Notes: generated by a model not told the origin, from the letters alone. DNA of 64,000 bases from Brachionus manjavacas (GCA_019054805.1 JAHQIY010000007.1:2113501-2177500), one strand, 5' to 3'; numbered from the stretch's first letter, positions 1-14,749 are shown. Translations and numbers: made by a program.

Positions 1-180
1 TGCTACTAAAGTTTTTGATAGCTTTTAATTTAATAGTAGTAGTAGTAATAATCATTTGCTCATACTAGTGCGTTATTGCGCCTAGCTCTAAAAGGCCGAT
101 TGCAGACATTGCCTTGAACCATTCAAAAAACTTCCCGGTCTATAAATGCTTAGAAACTTTTGACTGACTTCGCATTAAAA
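1..180 (-). mobile_element. 3' end of a CR1-like LINE with trinucleotide tail
   Basis: Read on the minus strand this matches the 3' end of the element at 36.3-36.5 kb, including the segments around 'tatagaccgg' and 'gagctaggcg', and ends in a TAC/TAT-type microsatellite (about 20-50). The short peptide end resembles the C-terminal tail typical of CR1-like reverse transcriptase ORFs. It is 5' truncated, so only the last codons and 3' UTR remain. The shared sequence with 36.3-36.5 kb is seen directly; the class is inferred. Confidence 0.6.
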
Positions 181-1145
181 ACTGACTTTTACCTACGCAG
201 CTTTTTTGTCCACTTTTTCTAGAGTAGAGGGCATGTGCGAATGGTTTTTTAAGAATTTTGGAAAGATAATGTGAAATAGTTCATATGATAAAATCGTTTT
301 GGAAATAGTTGTTTTAAATCTATTAATTTATAAAAATTTTTTTTTCTTTTAAGACTGATCTAATATAAAAGGCATGAATTACTTTATTTTTAATAAATTT
401 AACATTAAATAAACGCATAAATTCTTTGCGTACCTCTAAAATATTAAAATATACCTCTAATAAATAAAAATATACCTCTAAAATAAAAATTTCCATCTAA
501 TAAATTAAATAAACACAGACTTTTTTAAAAGTCACAGTTTTAAGTCTAAGTCACAAAAATTTAAGTCAAAGTTATGACTTTGACTTTAACTAGGCCGCAA
601 CAATAACTACCTGGAACGGCAAAAAGTTCATGTTATTCAAATTTAATTCATTGACTTGACTTGACTTAAGACCTGTGAATTAAAAACAACTCTGAATAAA
701 CATTTTACTGTAATTTTACTGCCATTGTGTATATACAAATTTTAGCATGATACTGACATACTTTTAGTTCGTAATGACTAATTTTTAATATTTTAGCAAT
801 TAGGTTCCGATCCTAAATGAAGCTAAAACAAAAACCATTTGGTAAACCACACTTTTTTGTTAACTTTATATATTTAAGTACAATTTCAACAAGAAACACA
901 GCTTTTATTCTTCTCTATAAAATTTATTACTAATTAGCATTTTCATTACTTTTGATTCAAAAGATATGAAATTAGAGTAAGAGAATCTAGTCAAGGAATT
1001 AGTAAAGTATGATCAAGTGTAATTTAAGGCTAAATAAGTATATTTTTTCCAATTAAATCTTAAGTGTATAAAGGTTCATTGCAACACTTAAAGCAGAATA
1101 TGGAAATTTAAGTTAAATTTTTCTTAACAGAAAAAAACTTAGATG
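181..1145. other. AT-rich intergenic stretch with one perfect palindrome
   Basis: No convincing coding region. A perfect 10-bp inverted repeat (aagtcaaagt / actttgactt, loop tatg) lies at 563-586 inside a run of 'aagtc' motifs. The rest is low-complexity AT sequence. Confidence 0.5.
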
Positions 1146-1149
1146 CATC

Positions 1150-1385
1150 AGGTAGTATAGGAACCCGTAAAGCTGAATGGTTTGTGTGTTAGTCATGCAA
1201 GCAGAGGATCGAGGGCTCAAAACCCACTGAGGGTGAAAAAATCTTCAAAATATTTCAGGAGTACAGGACGAATGTTTTAACCCCTTTCATCATAAAAAAG
1301 GGCGACAGGTTTCGACTGGATAATAAAAGCGGTGTAGATTATCAACTCGATGCAGTGACCTTCATGTCAGATCTGAGCGGTTTTT
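1150..1385 (+). mobile_element. tRNA-derived SINE candidate
   Basis: The 5' part (about 1165-1240) looks tRNA-like: 'aagctgaatggtttgtg' resembles a pol III A box and 'ggatcgagggctc' a B box. The body contains 'ggtttcgactgg' (about 1308) and 'cgatgcagtgacctt' (1348-1362), which recur in the same order at 47.04-47.10 kb; the second motif also recurs at 1815. A tRNA-like head plus a dispersed body is the normal architecture of a SINE. Boundaries are approximate, and no target-site duplication was identified. Confidence 0.55.
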
Positions 1386-1794
1386 ACTAATTTTTTATAA
1401 AAACAAATTCAAACTGAGTTTAAAATTAAAAAAGGAAAATGAAAGTAGGAAATTTTTGGAAATCTTGAAGTTGATTTTGTTATTGACTTAAATAGGAAAT
1501 AGGACTCGAAATTATTTAACATTTTTCGAAGAATTTTTACTTTAAATTATTCAAACTGAGTTCTTTTTTTAGTATTTACTGATTTATTTTGTAGGATATC
1601 TTTAAAAAAAGTATTCTAACAAACAAGAGAAGAAATTATCTATCAAAACAATTTCTTTGAATTATTTAATTTTTTTTAAATTTATCATTGTAAGGCTATT
1701 TTCGAAAAAGTGGAAGTAGTAGAAGTTACTGTGGAATTATGCTCTATTAAATAATAAATAATTACAATATGCTCCCAAGTTGAATGTTGATAAT

Positions 1795-1973
1795 AACAAT
1801 GAAGAAAATCAACCCGATGCAGTGACCTTTGTGTCAGATTGGAGCTGTTGATTAAATAAGTTCAGGAAAAGAAGATGAGCGCCTCCCCTATTATCCGTAT
1901 GGGTTTTTGTATCTAGCTACCATATATGTCTTCTTAGTAAGATTTTCGCTTTTTATTTATTGCTTGTCATTGC

Positions 1974-2008
<35 letters not shown>

Positions 2009-2009
2009 T
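1795..2009 (+). mobile_element. SINE/LINE 3' fragment ending in an (ATT)n tail
   Basis: Starts with the shared motif 'cgatgcagtgacctt' (1815-1829) and ends in a pure ATT microsatellite (1974-2009). The segment just before the tail ('tagctaccatatatgtcttc' ... 'gcttgtcattgcttattatt') matches, on the opposite strand, the repeats at 11.11-11.20 and 11.76-11.85 kb, which also abut a TTA/ATT run. This looks like the 3' end of a retroposed family with a trinucleotide tail. Confidence 0.5.
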
Positions 2010-3105
2010 AACCGATTTTTTTTATAAGAAATAATGAATTTATCAGAAAGTGAATTTTCTTTCAATTCAGCAGGATTTGAATAAATTTTCTAATAGGAAA
2101 GATAAAATGACCTCTAAAAAATACCAATTTTCATTACCATATAAACTCTTTAATTGCCTGCAAAGTAATTGCGCTTTTTATTATAATGCTTTTTTAACTG
2201 ACGGGAAAAATACAGAGAATTTCAAGATCTTGCAGACATCTTTTTTGAGATGAAGCAAAAAAGCCTCAAAATTTGTTTTTTTTTTCAAGTTATTTATCTT
2301 CTCTTCAATCATGTAGGCTTACGCTGGTCCTTCCAAGAATCGCGACACATTTAAATTTCCTACTGAATAATATTAATTTGATTAGTAAAGCAAAAAAATA
2401 ACTATCTATTTCTATTTCTCCTACTAGTTTCTTTTTTAATGATTAATAATAACAGAACAGTATTCCTTCAAATAGAAAAATAATTTTAAGACTATTTTAA
2501 AATAATTTATTTTCAAAATTATAGAAATATATTCCAAAAAATCCTAAAAAATCCATTTTTTAATTATTTTTATTGCGAAGTTTATTAAATGAATACTAAA
2601 AGTTAAAAAACCAAAAATTTAAATAGTTTATTTTATAAAATTCTAAAAAAAAAGCAGTATTAACATGGCTCCATATGAATTACTTTTTACCAAACTCGCC
2701 TTTTGTACACTAAACAATAAATACTTTCGCCCGGGTTCACGGGATTTTGAAATTTTCAAATTAAACAATTAAAATAATACTTCAATAATAAAGAGTTAAA
2801 TTTTTTTTCGAACTAAAACATAAGTTAAATACAATAACTATCAAAGTCTAAATCATAAATTGAGTGTTTAAGAAAAAAATTCTTCGGGATATCTTTGATT
2901 CAAGAAATGGAAATAATTTTAAACATGTAGGAAAATTTTTTTCTCAAGCACTTGTACACACTAAAAATAAATAAGTTAAAAATTTTGAATAGATAACATT
3001 TAAATAATCTCTTGCAATTTCTGATACAAATCAACCAACTTCCGATTTTATATCAAAACTAAAATTTATTTTGAGACACAAAAAAAAACAAACTTAAACT
3101 ATAAC
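2010..3105. other. AT-rich intergenic stretch
   Basis: No supported gene. A short coding-like patch at 2665-2775 begins with a peptide reminiscent of retroelement integrase tails (APYELLF), but it is too short to call. Confidence 0.4.
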
Positions 3106-4730
<1,625 letters not shown>

Positions 4731-6836
4731 TTCGGCCGTAAATAATTAATAATTAAATCCAAGTGAAAATAAATAAAGTGTAGTTAAGTAAATTTAATTC
4801 TAATTAAATAAAATTAAGGCAATTTAAAAAAAAAATTCAGGTTTATTTTTTGAAAAATAATGCACATGTAATGAAAAATCCTACTGATAAAGAAAACACG
4901 TAAAAAAGGGTGTTTTCGTTTATCACCAAGATTTTATCTTGAGTAAAGAAAAAAAATTTTTTTGATTGACTCCTGGGTACAGTTTAAAGTGAAAGGAAAA
5001 ATTTTGAGGCTCGCTTATTAAACAAGCCGATTTTGGTGATGTTTGTAAAGCTTCTAGAATTTTAGTTTTCTATAAATAAAAATTGTAATTTGTAAGAAAG
5101 AGAGGAATTCGCTTAGTAGTCTTTTTTAGAGAAGCAACTTTAGAGAAAATATTTCGAAATTTTGAAATTAGTTTTTAAGCACGCTTTTAAATTTGTATTC
5201 AAAGTTAAGAGCGTTCCAAGAACGTTCGGAATACAACTAGCTTGGCTAAAATAAAAACTTTCAAAATAATGATGACATAACTTTGAAATTAGATTAATTC
5301 ACTGTTCTTATTGGGCATCGTGAAAATTTGGCAAGAAAATTTAAATTTCAAATTTTAAATCCGATTACAAAATCGTCATTAACAATATGACTTGATCTAG
5401 ATAAGGAATTTTGAAAAAAAAGAACAAGATCAAACCTAAATCACAAAACTATTTTGAGTACCTGCTTTTACTTAATCATTCTTTAGTAATTAAATTGATT
5501 AGTATTTACAGTTTGAGCCTAAGTTGTCCCTTATCTATTCAATCTGGTAGAGTTGGCACAGATCGAAAATCGACTAATTTTTTTTTATTTTTTTTTCATC
5601 TTAAATGCTTTCTTTGGCATTTTATAAATAAAAATTTCAAAAAATTTCTTCCAAAAAAGTTCTGATAAATTCTAAAACTTTGCCATGAAATGACATCAGA
5701 TTTATTTTTAATAATTTTAACTCATTATAAAAGATAATTTGATGGAAAAAAATTTAAGTAAATTAGTCGGATTTCAACCAACTCTAATTGATTTTTGTTC
5801 CTGAATAAAAATTAGTGCCGTTTTTAAGCTAAAAAAGTACTTTTTTATTTTCTCAAAGAATGCAGATGGAATGAGATGGCCAACCCAGGGGAGACACCGC
5901 AAGACTCTCGAGCTGCAAGTCAAAGTCCATCCTTAAATGACAATCAAGCCAAATAAATAAATTTATGGTTAAAAACAAAAAAGAACAAAAATTCTTTTTT
6001 ATCTAGATGCTATTTTTCGGAATTTTTTTCGCTCTAAAAAAAGGAACTGTTTATAAATAATTAGACCGTTATTTAGGAAAAAAATTAAAAAAATTTTTCA
6101 AGTTAAATTTAGACGTCAATGAAGATAGATTAAGAAGCTATCTAGATTTGACTAGATTCAAAGGATTTATTTTTGTTAAATTTAAAAGTTTATAATTAAT
6201 TTTCATCAGGGATTGAAGCCTAAAATTAAAAGTGCAATTTTTATGGTTAAAATTATTGAAATTTTGCTTTCAGTATTCGAATTGCATCGAATAGTAAAAC
6301 TAGAATGTGATTGCCTTGGTCGATGATCGATTGATTAACTTGGATAATTTAAATTAAGGACAATTCTTGCTCTAATGATCTTGTCGAGTTGTGCAATAAA
6401 ATTTGGCAAATGATCAATTTTTTGTTTATGACCACTGGGCATTTCTAAAACTATTAGCCAAAATATTTTCGATTATTGTTTGATTTTTTTGTTGCAAAGA
6501 TTTTATCACTGTATTTAAATTTTTTCAAATGTTCTCTTAAACTTGTGACTGAAAAAGGCAAAATTTATTTGTCAACAACAATTCCAACATATTTTCAATG
6601 GCCAGTTTAATCTCACAATATCTTTTCCTAACAAAATTAAGTTTAAATAAGATTAACTTAATTTTTTTGATTTAAATTTAATAGATTTATTACTATTCGT
6701 CTTTCTGGTATTTTGTCAAGTTAGACTTGGTTCTTTATTTAAATTTACCGAATGTGTCTGATGGGAATTAGTGCGCAAAATTTTAAAAATTAGTCTTTCA
6801 AGTTAATACAAGGATATAAAATTTTTTCTTAAATTT
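4731..6836. other. Divergent KLF intergenic region, proximal part
   Basis: AT-rich region between two head-to-head KLF genes that probably holds regulatory sequence for both. It has no open coding region with recognisable content. A GC-richer island at about 5868-5950 ('gatggccaacccaggggaga' region) stands out against the background and is followed by an AAATAAATAAAT run; its origin is unknown. Confidence 0.4.
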
Positions 6837-6837
6837 A

Positions 6838-7165
6838 AATTTTTTTGTAATGCATGATCTTGAATTTTTGGTCAGTTTTAGTAAAAATTTTTGAAGCTCA
6901 ATTTTAGCCTGTTAGGAGTAAAGGATTTTTTATTAAATAAAAAAAATTGAATTTTTTGAAATGCATGATTTTAGAATTTTTGGTCTTTTTTAGTAAAAAA
7001 ATTTTTGAAGTTCAATTTTAGCCTGTTAGGAGAAAAGGAATTTTTTATAATATAAAAAAAATTAAATTTTTTTGTAATGCATGATTTCAAATATTTGTTT
7101 TTTTTTTGTATAAATTTTTGAAGCTCAATTTTATCCTGTTAGGAGAAAAGGAATATTTATTGAAC
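6838..7165. repeat. Three tandem ~115-bp repeats upstream of KLF-B
   Basis: Three successive diverged units share 'atgcatgat' (6850, 6961, 7078; spacings 111 and 117), then 'tttttgaagctcaatttta', 'cctgttaggag' and 'aaagga' in the same order. They lie about 450-780 bp upstream of the KLF-B start. They may be a minisatellite, or a triplicated regulatory module, since ATGCAT resembles a POU/homeodomain half-site. A function is inference only. Confidence 0.75.
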
Positions 7166-7564
7166 AATAAAATTTTTTGAATACAGTCAAAAAATTTGTC
7201 TTACGAACACAATTCAAAGTAAAAAAAAAATTCAATAATTTTGTTCTGGAAAATTTAGAGGTTTGACCAAGCGGTACTCAACTTTGTAATCGTTTTCTAA
7301 GAAATCGACATCTAGTCAAAAGAGCCAAAACAACAAAAAAACTCTAATTCTCATAGAAATCATCTAATAAGCCAATGATAATATTTTTGTAAGGACAAAA
7401 TCGTGGCTAAACAGAAGCCGCTTTCTAATCAATTTCAAAGCATTATCAAATCTTTGTCTATCCCATCTTTTTCTCGTGCAAACAAACGACCTAGAATAAA
7501 AGCCATTCTCTTATCAATTAATCAATTACTTATCTCAATTAGCTAATTTTTGTGTTCAACTTTC
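7166..7564. other. KLF-B upstream region
   Basis: AT-rich sequence between the tandem repeat and the TATA-like box. No coding content is evident. Confidence 0.4.
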
Positions 7565-7572
7565 TATAAATA
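7565..7572 (+). promoter_or_regulatory. TATA-like box of KLF-B
   Basis: TATAAATA lies about 50 bp before the chosen ATG at 7621, a distance consistent with a short 5' UTR. Predicted from sequence only. Confidence 0.4.
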
Positions 7573-7599
7573 TTCACTTGTAAATCCCTCACAAACTAA

Positions 7600-8718
<1,119 letters not shown>

Positions 8719-9544
8719 TATAGCCTCTTTTTTCTTCTTGTTGCTTCGAGTTAATTACTCTAAAATTGATCTGATTAATTCTGCAATTAATTTTTTTTTC
8801 CCAAGTTATTGTTCAAGTTATTTTTTCATTTGTTCTACTGATCAATGACAATTTATTTGTAAATTAATTTTAATTTTTTGCTACTGTTATTATGTTTAAT
8901 AATGTTCCATATTTATCAGTAATTTATAATTTAATTTCTCTGTGAAAAATAAATACTTTATTTTAAACACCAATTTTGTCAATTGTTATTTTTTTGTAAT
9001 CATTTGTTTTGTTAATGCAAATAATTGAATTAGATTTTTTTATTCCAATTGCAATTAAGTTGAAAAATTAATAAACATTTTTCAAAGAAAAAAACTTTTC
9101 TACTCTGTTATTAAATTTAATGGTACTAGATTTCGTCCCTCCGATATCTTTTAAGGAATTATTCTCCCTCATCGGGTTTTACCTATGAGCTTCTTCTTGT
9201 AGGACCAACACAAACCATTTGGTTATTTAGTCTCAAAAATAAGACTAAACGTGATTTACGTAAATTTTGTTATTTTTTTCCATTTTTTCAAAAAGAGAAA
9301 TTAATATTTTTTAATAATCTTGTTAAAAAAACAAAAAATAATCGTTTTCTAGTCCTTTAAAGATGGAGAATTTTGGGTCATGTCCAATTTGTGATCAGTC
9401 AAATCATGCTGGTTTGGTGAACATTGATTTTTTTTGTTGATCACATTTTTGATGATCATAATCAATTTTTGATCAAAATTTATTTTAAGAAAAAATTCGT
9501 GTACAAAAAAATTTTAATTTTGAAAAAAAAACTACTTATCATAA
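8719..9544. other. KLF-B 3' region and AT-rich spacer
   Basis: Contains AATAAA-type signals (near 8948) downstream of KLF-B. At 9363-9441 a short plus-strand frame starting ATG holds a C-P-I-C zinc-knuckle-like peptide; it is too short to call a gene. Confidence 0.4.
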
Positions 9545-10833
9545 ATTAGCTAATGCTTTTCAGCCATACAATTTTACACCTAAGTCATTTTTCATTAACT
9601 GATTACATATGGGACATGGAACTGGATTCAAATATTTACTCAAAGCTTTGTTTACAGCTTTATTTAATTTTTTAATAATTTTCAGTATTTTGTTTTGTAT
9701 TTTTTGTATATCGTTGCTGATTTTTTGTGTGCCAGTGTTAGTGATTACTTGGCAATAGTCGAGCAGGGATCGGATTAGTGAATTGTAAACAATTTTGCAT
9801 AGTTTGGTACTGTTTTTGAATTTGAGACTTTTTATCTTTTTAATTAGATTAATTTTGGTTACTTGTTTTTGGGTGATAGTTGTAAGATGCTGTTTGTAAT
9901 TAAGTTTTGAGTCTAGTTTGATTCCGAGGAATGTTGGAAACGGTTCAAAAGGAATTTTTTGATTGTCTAAAAAGAGTTCGGTCGAGTATTTTTCGTTGTA
10001 TGTTTTTCGATATCCGGCAGTTGTGAATGTAGTATAGTTGGTTTTGGATTTGTTTATCGTGAAGCCTTTGGTGTTGCAAAAGTTGTTAATGCTGTTGATG
10101 GCTGATTGGTATTTTTGAGTGATTTCTTTTAGGTTACGGCCTGAGGCCCAAATTGCTAGGTCGTCTGCGAAGAGAGCATGGTTTACTGAAAATGGTATGT
10201 GTTTGGAGATTTGGCTAAAGTAAATGATAAAAAGAGTTGGAGAAAGACAGCTCCCTTGTGGAACTCCGCATGTTATTTTCCTAGTTGACGAGACAGCGCT
10301 GTTGACTCTAACTTGAAAATGTCGGTCTTCAAGAAAGCTAGTTACCCATTTTTTTATGTTTGGGCTGATTTGAAGTGAGCTGATTGAGTCGAGTATTCCT
10401 GAATGAGGGGTTTTGTCAAATGTTTTCTCTAAGTCGAAAAACACGGCTAGTGTTAAGTTCTTTTTGTTAAACCCATTAATAATGGTTTGGTTTAGTCTGA
10501 GGATTTGATCTTAAGTACTTTTGCCTGATCTGAAACCTGATTGTGTTTGTGGCAAAACCTTTCTTGTTCTATCCATGTTTTAAGCTTGTTGTTTATTATT
10601 TTTTCAAGCCACTTGCCTAAACAGCTTAATAATGAAATAGGTCTGTAAGATGAAAAATTTTCGGATGGTTTGCCTTTCTTGAGGATCATTGTTATTGTTG
10701 ATAATTTCCAAATTTTTGGAATGTGACCTAATCTTAATGACGAGTTAAATAGATTTAAAAATTTGAACATGAAGTTGGTAGGCAAGTTTTTGAGGACTTT
10801 GTTATTAATTCCATCAGGGCCTTGTTTTTTTAT
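9545..10833 (-). mobile_element. Decayed non-LTR retrotransposon, reverse transcriptase part
   Basis: Two minus-strand blocks (10785-10492 and 10444-9560) carry successive reverse transcriptase regions. The first has 'YRPISLLSCLGKWLEKI'; the second has 'GVPQGSCLSPTLF' and an intact 'FADD' catalytic box, then a C-terminal CPIC motif. The blocks are in different frames with a short damaged join, and the 5' end (endonuclease and N-terminal RT) is missing, so this is a dead 5'-truncated copy. The motif order is typical of LINEs; the exact clade cannot be fixed by eye. Confidence 0.85.
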
Positions 10834-10874
10834 CTTAAATACAAAATATCTATAACATTATTCTAAGAATGAGA

Positions 10875-10935
10875 CTGAAAAGAAGAATTAAGTTACATTC
10901 CAAGCAGCATGAGATTTCATTAATTATTTAAAGTT
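10875..10935. repeat. Short dispersed repeat shared with 56.0-56.1 kb
   Basis: About 41 bp around 'taagttacattccaagcagc' matches, at roughly 80% by eye, the insertion at 56020-56095 ('taagttccattccaaacaac'). It is probably a fragment of the same small retroposon family. Confidence 0.45.
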
Positions 10936-11104
10936 TAAATATTTTTTTTTATTGAATAAAATAAAATATGACATTTATATTCGTCGTTTTATAACTATTC
11001 TAAAGTATTCGATGCTTAAACACGGACCATTTTTTATGTGTATTCTTTTAGATTTAATCTCTATTATAAACAATTTTTTTATTCTTTTTTGATTAATCAT
11101 AAAG

Positions 11105-11205
11105 TATATAATAATAATAATACTAAGCTACAGCAAGCAGGCTTGCAGAGATGGCTTACTTGGGAAGCCGTTTATGGAAGCTGGTAGCGATAATTTGAAA
11201 AAAAA
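11105..11205 (-). repeat. Trinucleotide-tailed retroposon 3' end, copy 1
   Basis: Contains 'gcaagcaggcttgc' and 'agatggcttac' beside an AAT/ATA run. It is the same unit as 11.76-11.85 kb. On the minus strand it ends in TTATTATT, like the + strand copy ending at 2009. Confidence 0.5.
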
Positions 11206-11744
11206 ATCAAATATTTAATATTTTAAAGTTATGAATTTAAAACAATTGAAAAAATCTATGACACTAACATTATTCGGCGTTATGAATATTGTAACAAAAA
11301 ACCAAAAAAAATTTCAAATTGAAACAACTTCTTTTGCTTAGCTCTATAAATTTAATCAGATGATAAAAACTTTGAATCATCTAAATTAAGTTTTTGCAAA
11401 AACACATTACGACTGCCAAGCACTTAGTTTATTACCAAATCATTAAAATTTAATTTCAGGGTTATGATAGAAACTAAATTAAAATTCACCTGGTGATCTT
11501 TTAATCAATTGAAATTTTTAAACAACAGAAATCAAATATAAAATTTTCAGATATCATTTGATCTTAATTAAAGCTTTAAGTTTTTTTTTAATTAGAATCT
11601 TTGACATTTACTTTAAAAAATTAAAAATAAATGAATTAGTGTAAAATTTTTCGATATCAATAATATTTTTCAATAAAAAAAAATTCAAAATTTTAAATTC
11701 AGTTAGCTCTATTTATCAAAATAGAGCAAAATAGAAAAATTCGT

Positions 11745-11845
11745 TGAATAATAATAAGCTACGACAAGCAGGCTTGCGAAGATGCCTTACATTTAGTTGT
11801 ATCATGTCTTTGTAGAAAGACATCTATGGGAGCTATATGCACAGA
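11745..11845 (-). repeat. Trinucleotide-tailed retroposon 3' end, copy 2
   Basis: Shares 'caagcaggcttgc', 'agatg.cttac' and 'tatgggagct' with copy 1, in the same order, beside an AATAATAATAA run. It has about 30 extra bases in the middle, which copy 1 appears to have lost; the copy ending at 2009 has a counterpart to part of them. Confidence 0.5.
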
Positions 11846-12724
11846 AATCTAGTTACATAAAAAAAAAACATTAATTGTTGTCCATAATATAATGAGTACA
11901 ATAAATAAATTAAAATAAAATAAATACAAAACTGTATTAAGCAAGATAAAAAAAAGACCTTACTAGTAAAAAATAGTTTTATTGCATTCAAAATATGACA
12001 AAATTTTGAATACATTTTAAAAGAAATTTTAACTTACTCTACTTACTTTTATCTGAACACTTTAAACTTTAATTTTAAATATTTTTTTTTTTCAAATTTA
12101 GTGAATATTTTTTAAAAACTTAATATTCTTTAGTTGGTGAATAAAAAAATCTCATAAAAATCCAAAACAATGCACAAAAACAATGTGCATATGTACTTAA
12201 TAAAAATACCAAAAAAAATTTCTAATTGTAATAATAATTATAATTATTAGACTGCAAAGCAATGAAATGACTGTTAAGGATACAATTTTTTAAATTCCAA
12301 AAGAAAATATGTTAACAAATAAAGCTTCTAAGGAAATTTTTTTTTATAATTGTAAAATACCACGATGCCAAATTAACTATATTTGATATGCTATTTTAAT
12401 TTATTATAAAATTTAATTTTTTAATTAAAAAGTTATTTGAAAATAATTTTTAATTCTTTTTCTAGTTAAATAATAAATCTTAATTTATTAATCTTTGTAA
12501 ATTTATTTACAATAAAATTTTTGAACAAAATCGAACTGAAAATTTAAATTCAAATTAGAATTTTTTTTATGAATTTTCTAATGCATACTTAATTTTTATT
12601 CTATTATGATTTGATCACGTGATAGCTTTCAATTTTATAAAAACATTATTCTGAAAAAAAACGAAATTTTCAAAAAACAATCACTGCATAGATAATTTTT
12701 TTTGCTTGAATAAAATCAACCTAA

Positions 12725-14749
12725 ATGCGATTAGAAACTCGTTTGACTTATTCCCAGATAATAACTATATATACTGTTTGGATATTATCATTGGTAGACA
12801 ATTGTTTTGGTTTACCTTTTGAAAAACAAGTCACTGACATCTGCCTCAACCAAATTGATTGTAAGTTTTTGCTAACAGAAGATTTGCGAAATAGGCAATA
12901 TGGAAAACGTCCAACTAGACATCAATTATGTGATTTTTGTCGAATAACTTTACCTTTGGTACGAGAACTTATTAAAAGAAACAAAACAGATCACATTCAT
13001 GACATTGCTTCGTTTGTATGCGAAAAATTGAACTTGGCTGATGATATTGTTTGCAACATGGCAATTGAAGCATACCAAGTAAATAAAAATCTGTCTTATT
13101 ATTGTAATAATAATGAAATATAATTCAAGACTTCTGTGTTCAGTGTGACACGAAATACTGAACTATCATCGCTGGAAATTTGTTCTTTGGCTTTAGGTTG
13201 CTCAAAAATTAAGAATCCAATAATTGCTTGGAATATAACCTTACCAGATGTGCCTAAACCTCCAGTTGAACCACTCAAACCTCCAAAGCCAGGCTCCAAA
13301 AAATTTCGAATCCTCCAGCTATCAGATATTCACATTGATTTCGAATATCAGCCTGGTTCGTTGGCTGACTGTGATCAGCCTTTGTGTTGCAGGAATAAAA
13401 GTTCTTCTAAATCAAAAACTAAAGATGACGAATCATCGGCTGGTTTTTGGGGCGATTATCGAAATTGTGACATACCTGTATGGACTGTTGAGGATATGTT
13501 TAAATACATTGCAAAAAATGAAAAAGTAAAATAACAAAAAAAAACTATTTTTGTTTATTTTATATTTAGTTTGATTTGATATATTGGACAGGTGATTTGC
13601 CACCTCACAATATATGGAACCAAACAAGAATCGATCAATTAACTGCTTTAGAACACTTGACTCAGCTTTTTCTGAAATATTTTCCTAAAAAAGTAATTCT
13701 ACCTGCTCTTGGTAACCATGAGTCAGCTCCGTGTAATTTGTAAGAAGCTAAAAATTAAAAAAAAAAATGATATTTTAAAAATTTAAGATTTCCGACTCCG
13801 ACAGTAAAAGAGGATAGTATACAATGGCTTTATAATGCATTAGCAAAAGAATGGACTAAGACCGGTCTTCCGGATTCTCTATTTGAAAATGTTAAAAAGT
13901 ATGAATAAAATTTTAATCAATTTTTATTACCAAAATTAATGATTAAATTTTTTTTTCAAAGTGGTGCTTTTTATACTATAAAGATTGCTCCTAATTTTCG
14001 AGTTATCTCTCTTAATACGAACTATTGTCCTAGAGAAAATTTTTGGTTATTTTTAAATTCGACTGATCCCTTAGGTCAATTGGACTGGTTTGTCAAAATA
14101 CTTCAAGAAAGTGAGCACAATGACGAAAAAGTACATGTAATTGGACATATTGATCCAAGCCAATGTCTCGAAAGTTGGAGTGCAAATTACTATAGAATAG
14201 TGAACAGATACGAATCAACAATTGTTGGTCAAATATTCGGCCACTCTCATAAAGACGAAATATCTCTATTTTACGATTTAGAAAATGTAACTAGGGCCGT
14301 TAATGTGGCCTATTTAGGTCCAAGTGTCACCACTCTGTCTTATCTAAACCCTTCATACAGAATTTATGAAGTGGATGGAAATCATCGATCAGCAACTTGG
14401 CAGATAATAGATTATACTACGATGTATTTAAATTTGACAGAAGCCAATCTTTATAATCAGACAAAATGGAAAAAAGAATATTCCGCAAAAGGAGAATTTG
14501 AATTAGAGAATTTGTTTCCCCAAAACTGGAGTGATTTAATAGACAAAATTTTGGATAATATTGATGGTGATTTTTCTAATAAATTACTCAAGTAAATTAA
14601 CTATAGAATTAAAGAAAAAAAAATAAAAATAAATTTTTAGATTTTATTCAAAATCATCTGATAATTTTCCTGAATGTGATTCAGATTGTAAAAAGAAACT
14701 TTTTTGTAGTTTTAAACAATCCCGATCAGACAGTTTCATACCATGTTGA
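12725..14749 (+). CDS. Acid sphingomyelinase-like phosphodiesterase, tandem copy 1
   Basis: Secreted or lysosomal enzyme of the acid sphingomyelinase family, which cleaves sphingomyelin to ceramide and phosphocholine. Exons 12725-13078, 13130-13525, 13570-13739, 13788-13898, 13962-14591 and 14641-14749 give 589 residues. The order is: N-terminal hydrophobic signal; saposin-B domain with paired Cys (CDFC, CEKL); Pro-rich linker; metallophosphatase domain. All metal ligands expected from the family are present: the D and H of SDIHID, D of [10 protein letters not shown] and H of ALGNHE, H of VIGHID, and both His of GHSH. The Cys-rich C-terminus ends in FIPC. Unlike copies 2 and 3 it has no intron after the Pro-rich linker, but it has its own intron near the C-terminus (14592-14640). 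Confidence 0.93.

Larger units (their letters stand above)
10936..12724. other. AT-rich intergenic region with repeat fragments
   Basis: No gene seen apart from the two related repeats at 11.11-11.20 and 11.76-11.85 kb. The remainder is low-complexity AT sequence leading into the sphingomyelinase array. Confidence 0.5.

Noticed and set aside
563..586. 10-bp perfect palindrome in an 'aagtc' rich stretch
   Set aside because: Recorded in the annotation but not promoted; there is no second good copy. A similar stretch at 57.45 kb shares only short words.
1165..1240. Functional tRNA gene
   Set aside because: Box-like blocks are present, but the acceptor and anticodon stems do not pair properly and a SINE body follows.
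2665..2775. Possible integrase C-terminal remnant (APYELLF)
   Set aside because: Only about seven informative residues; nothing upstream continues the frame.
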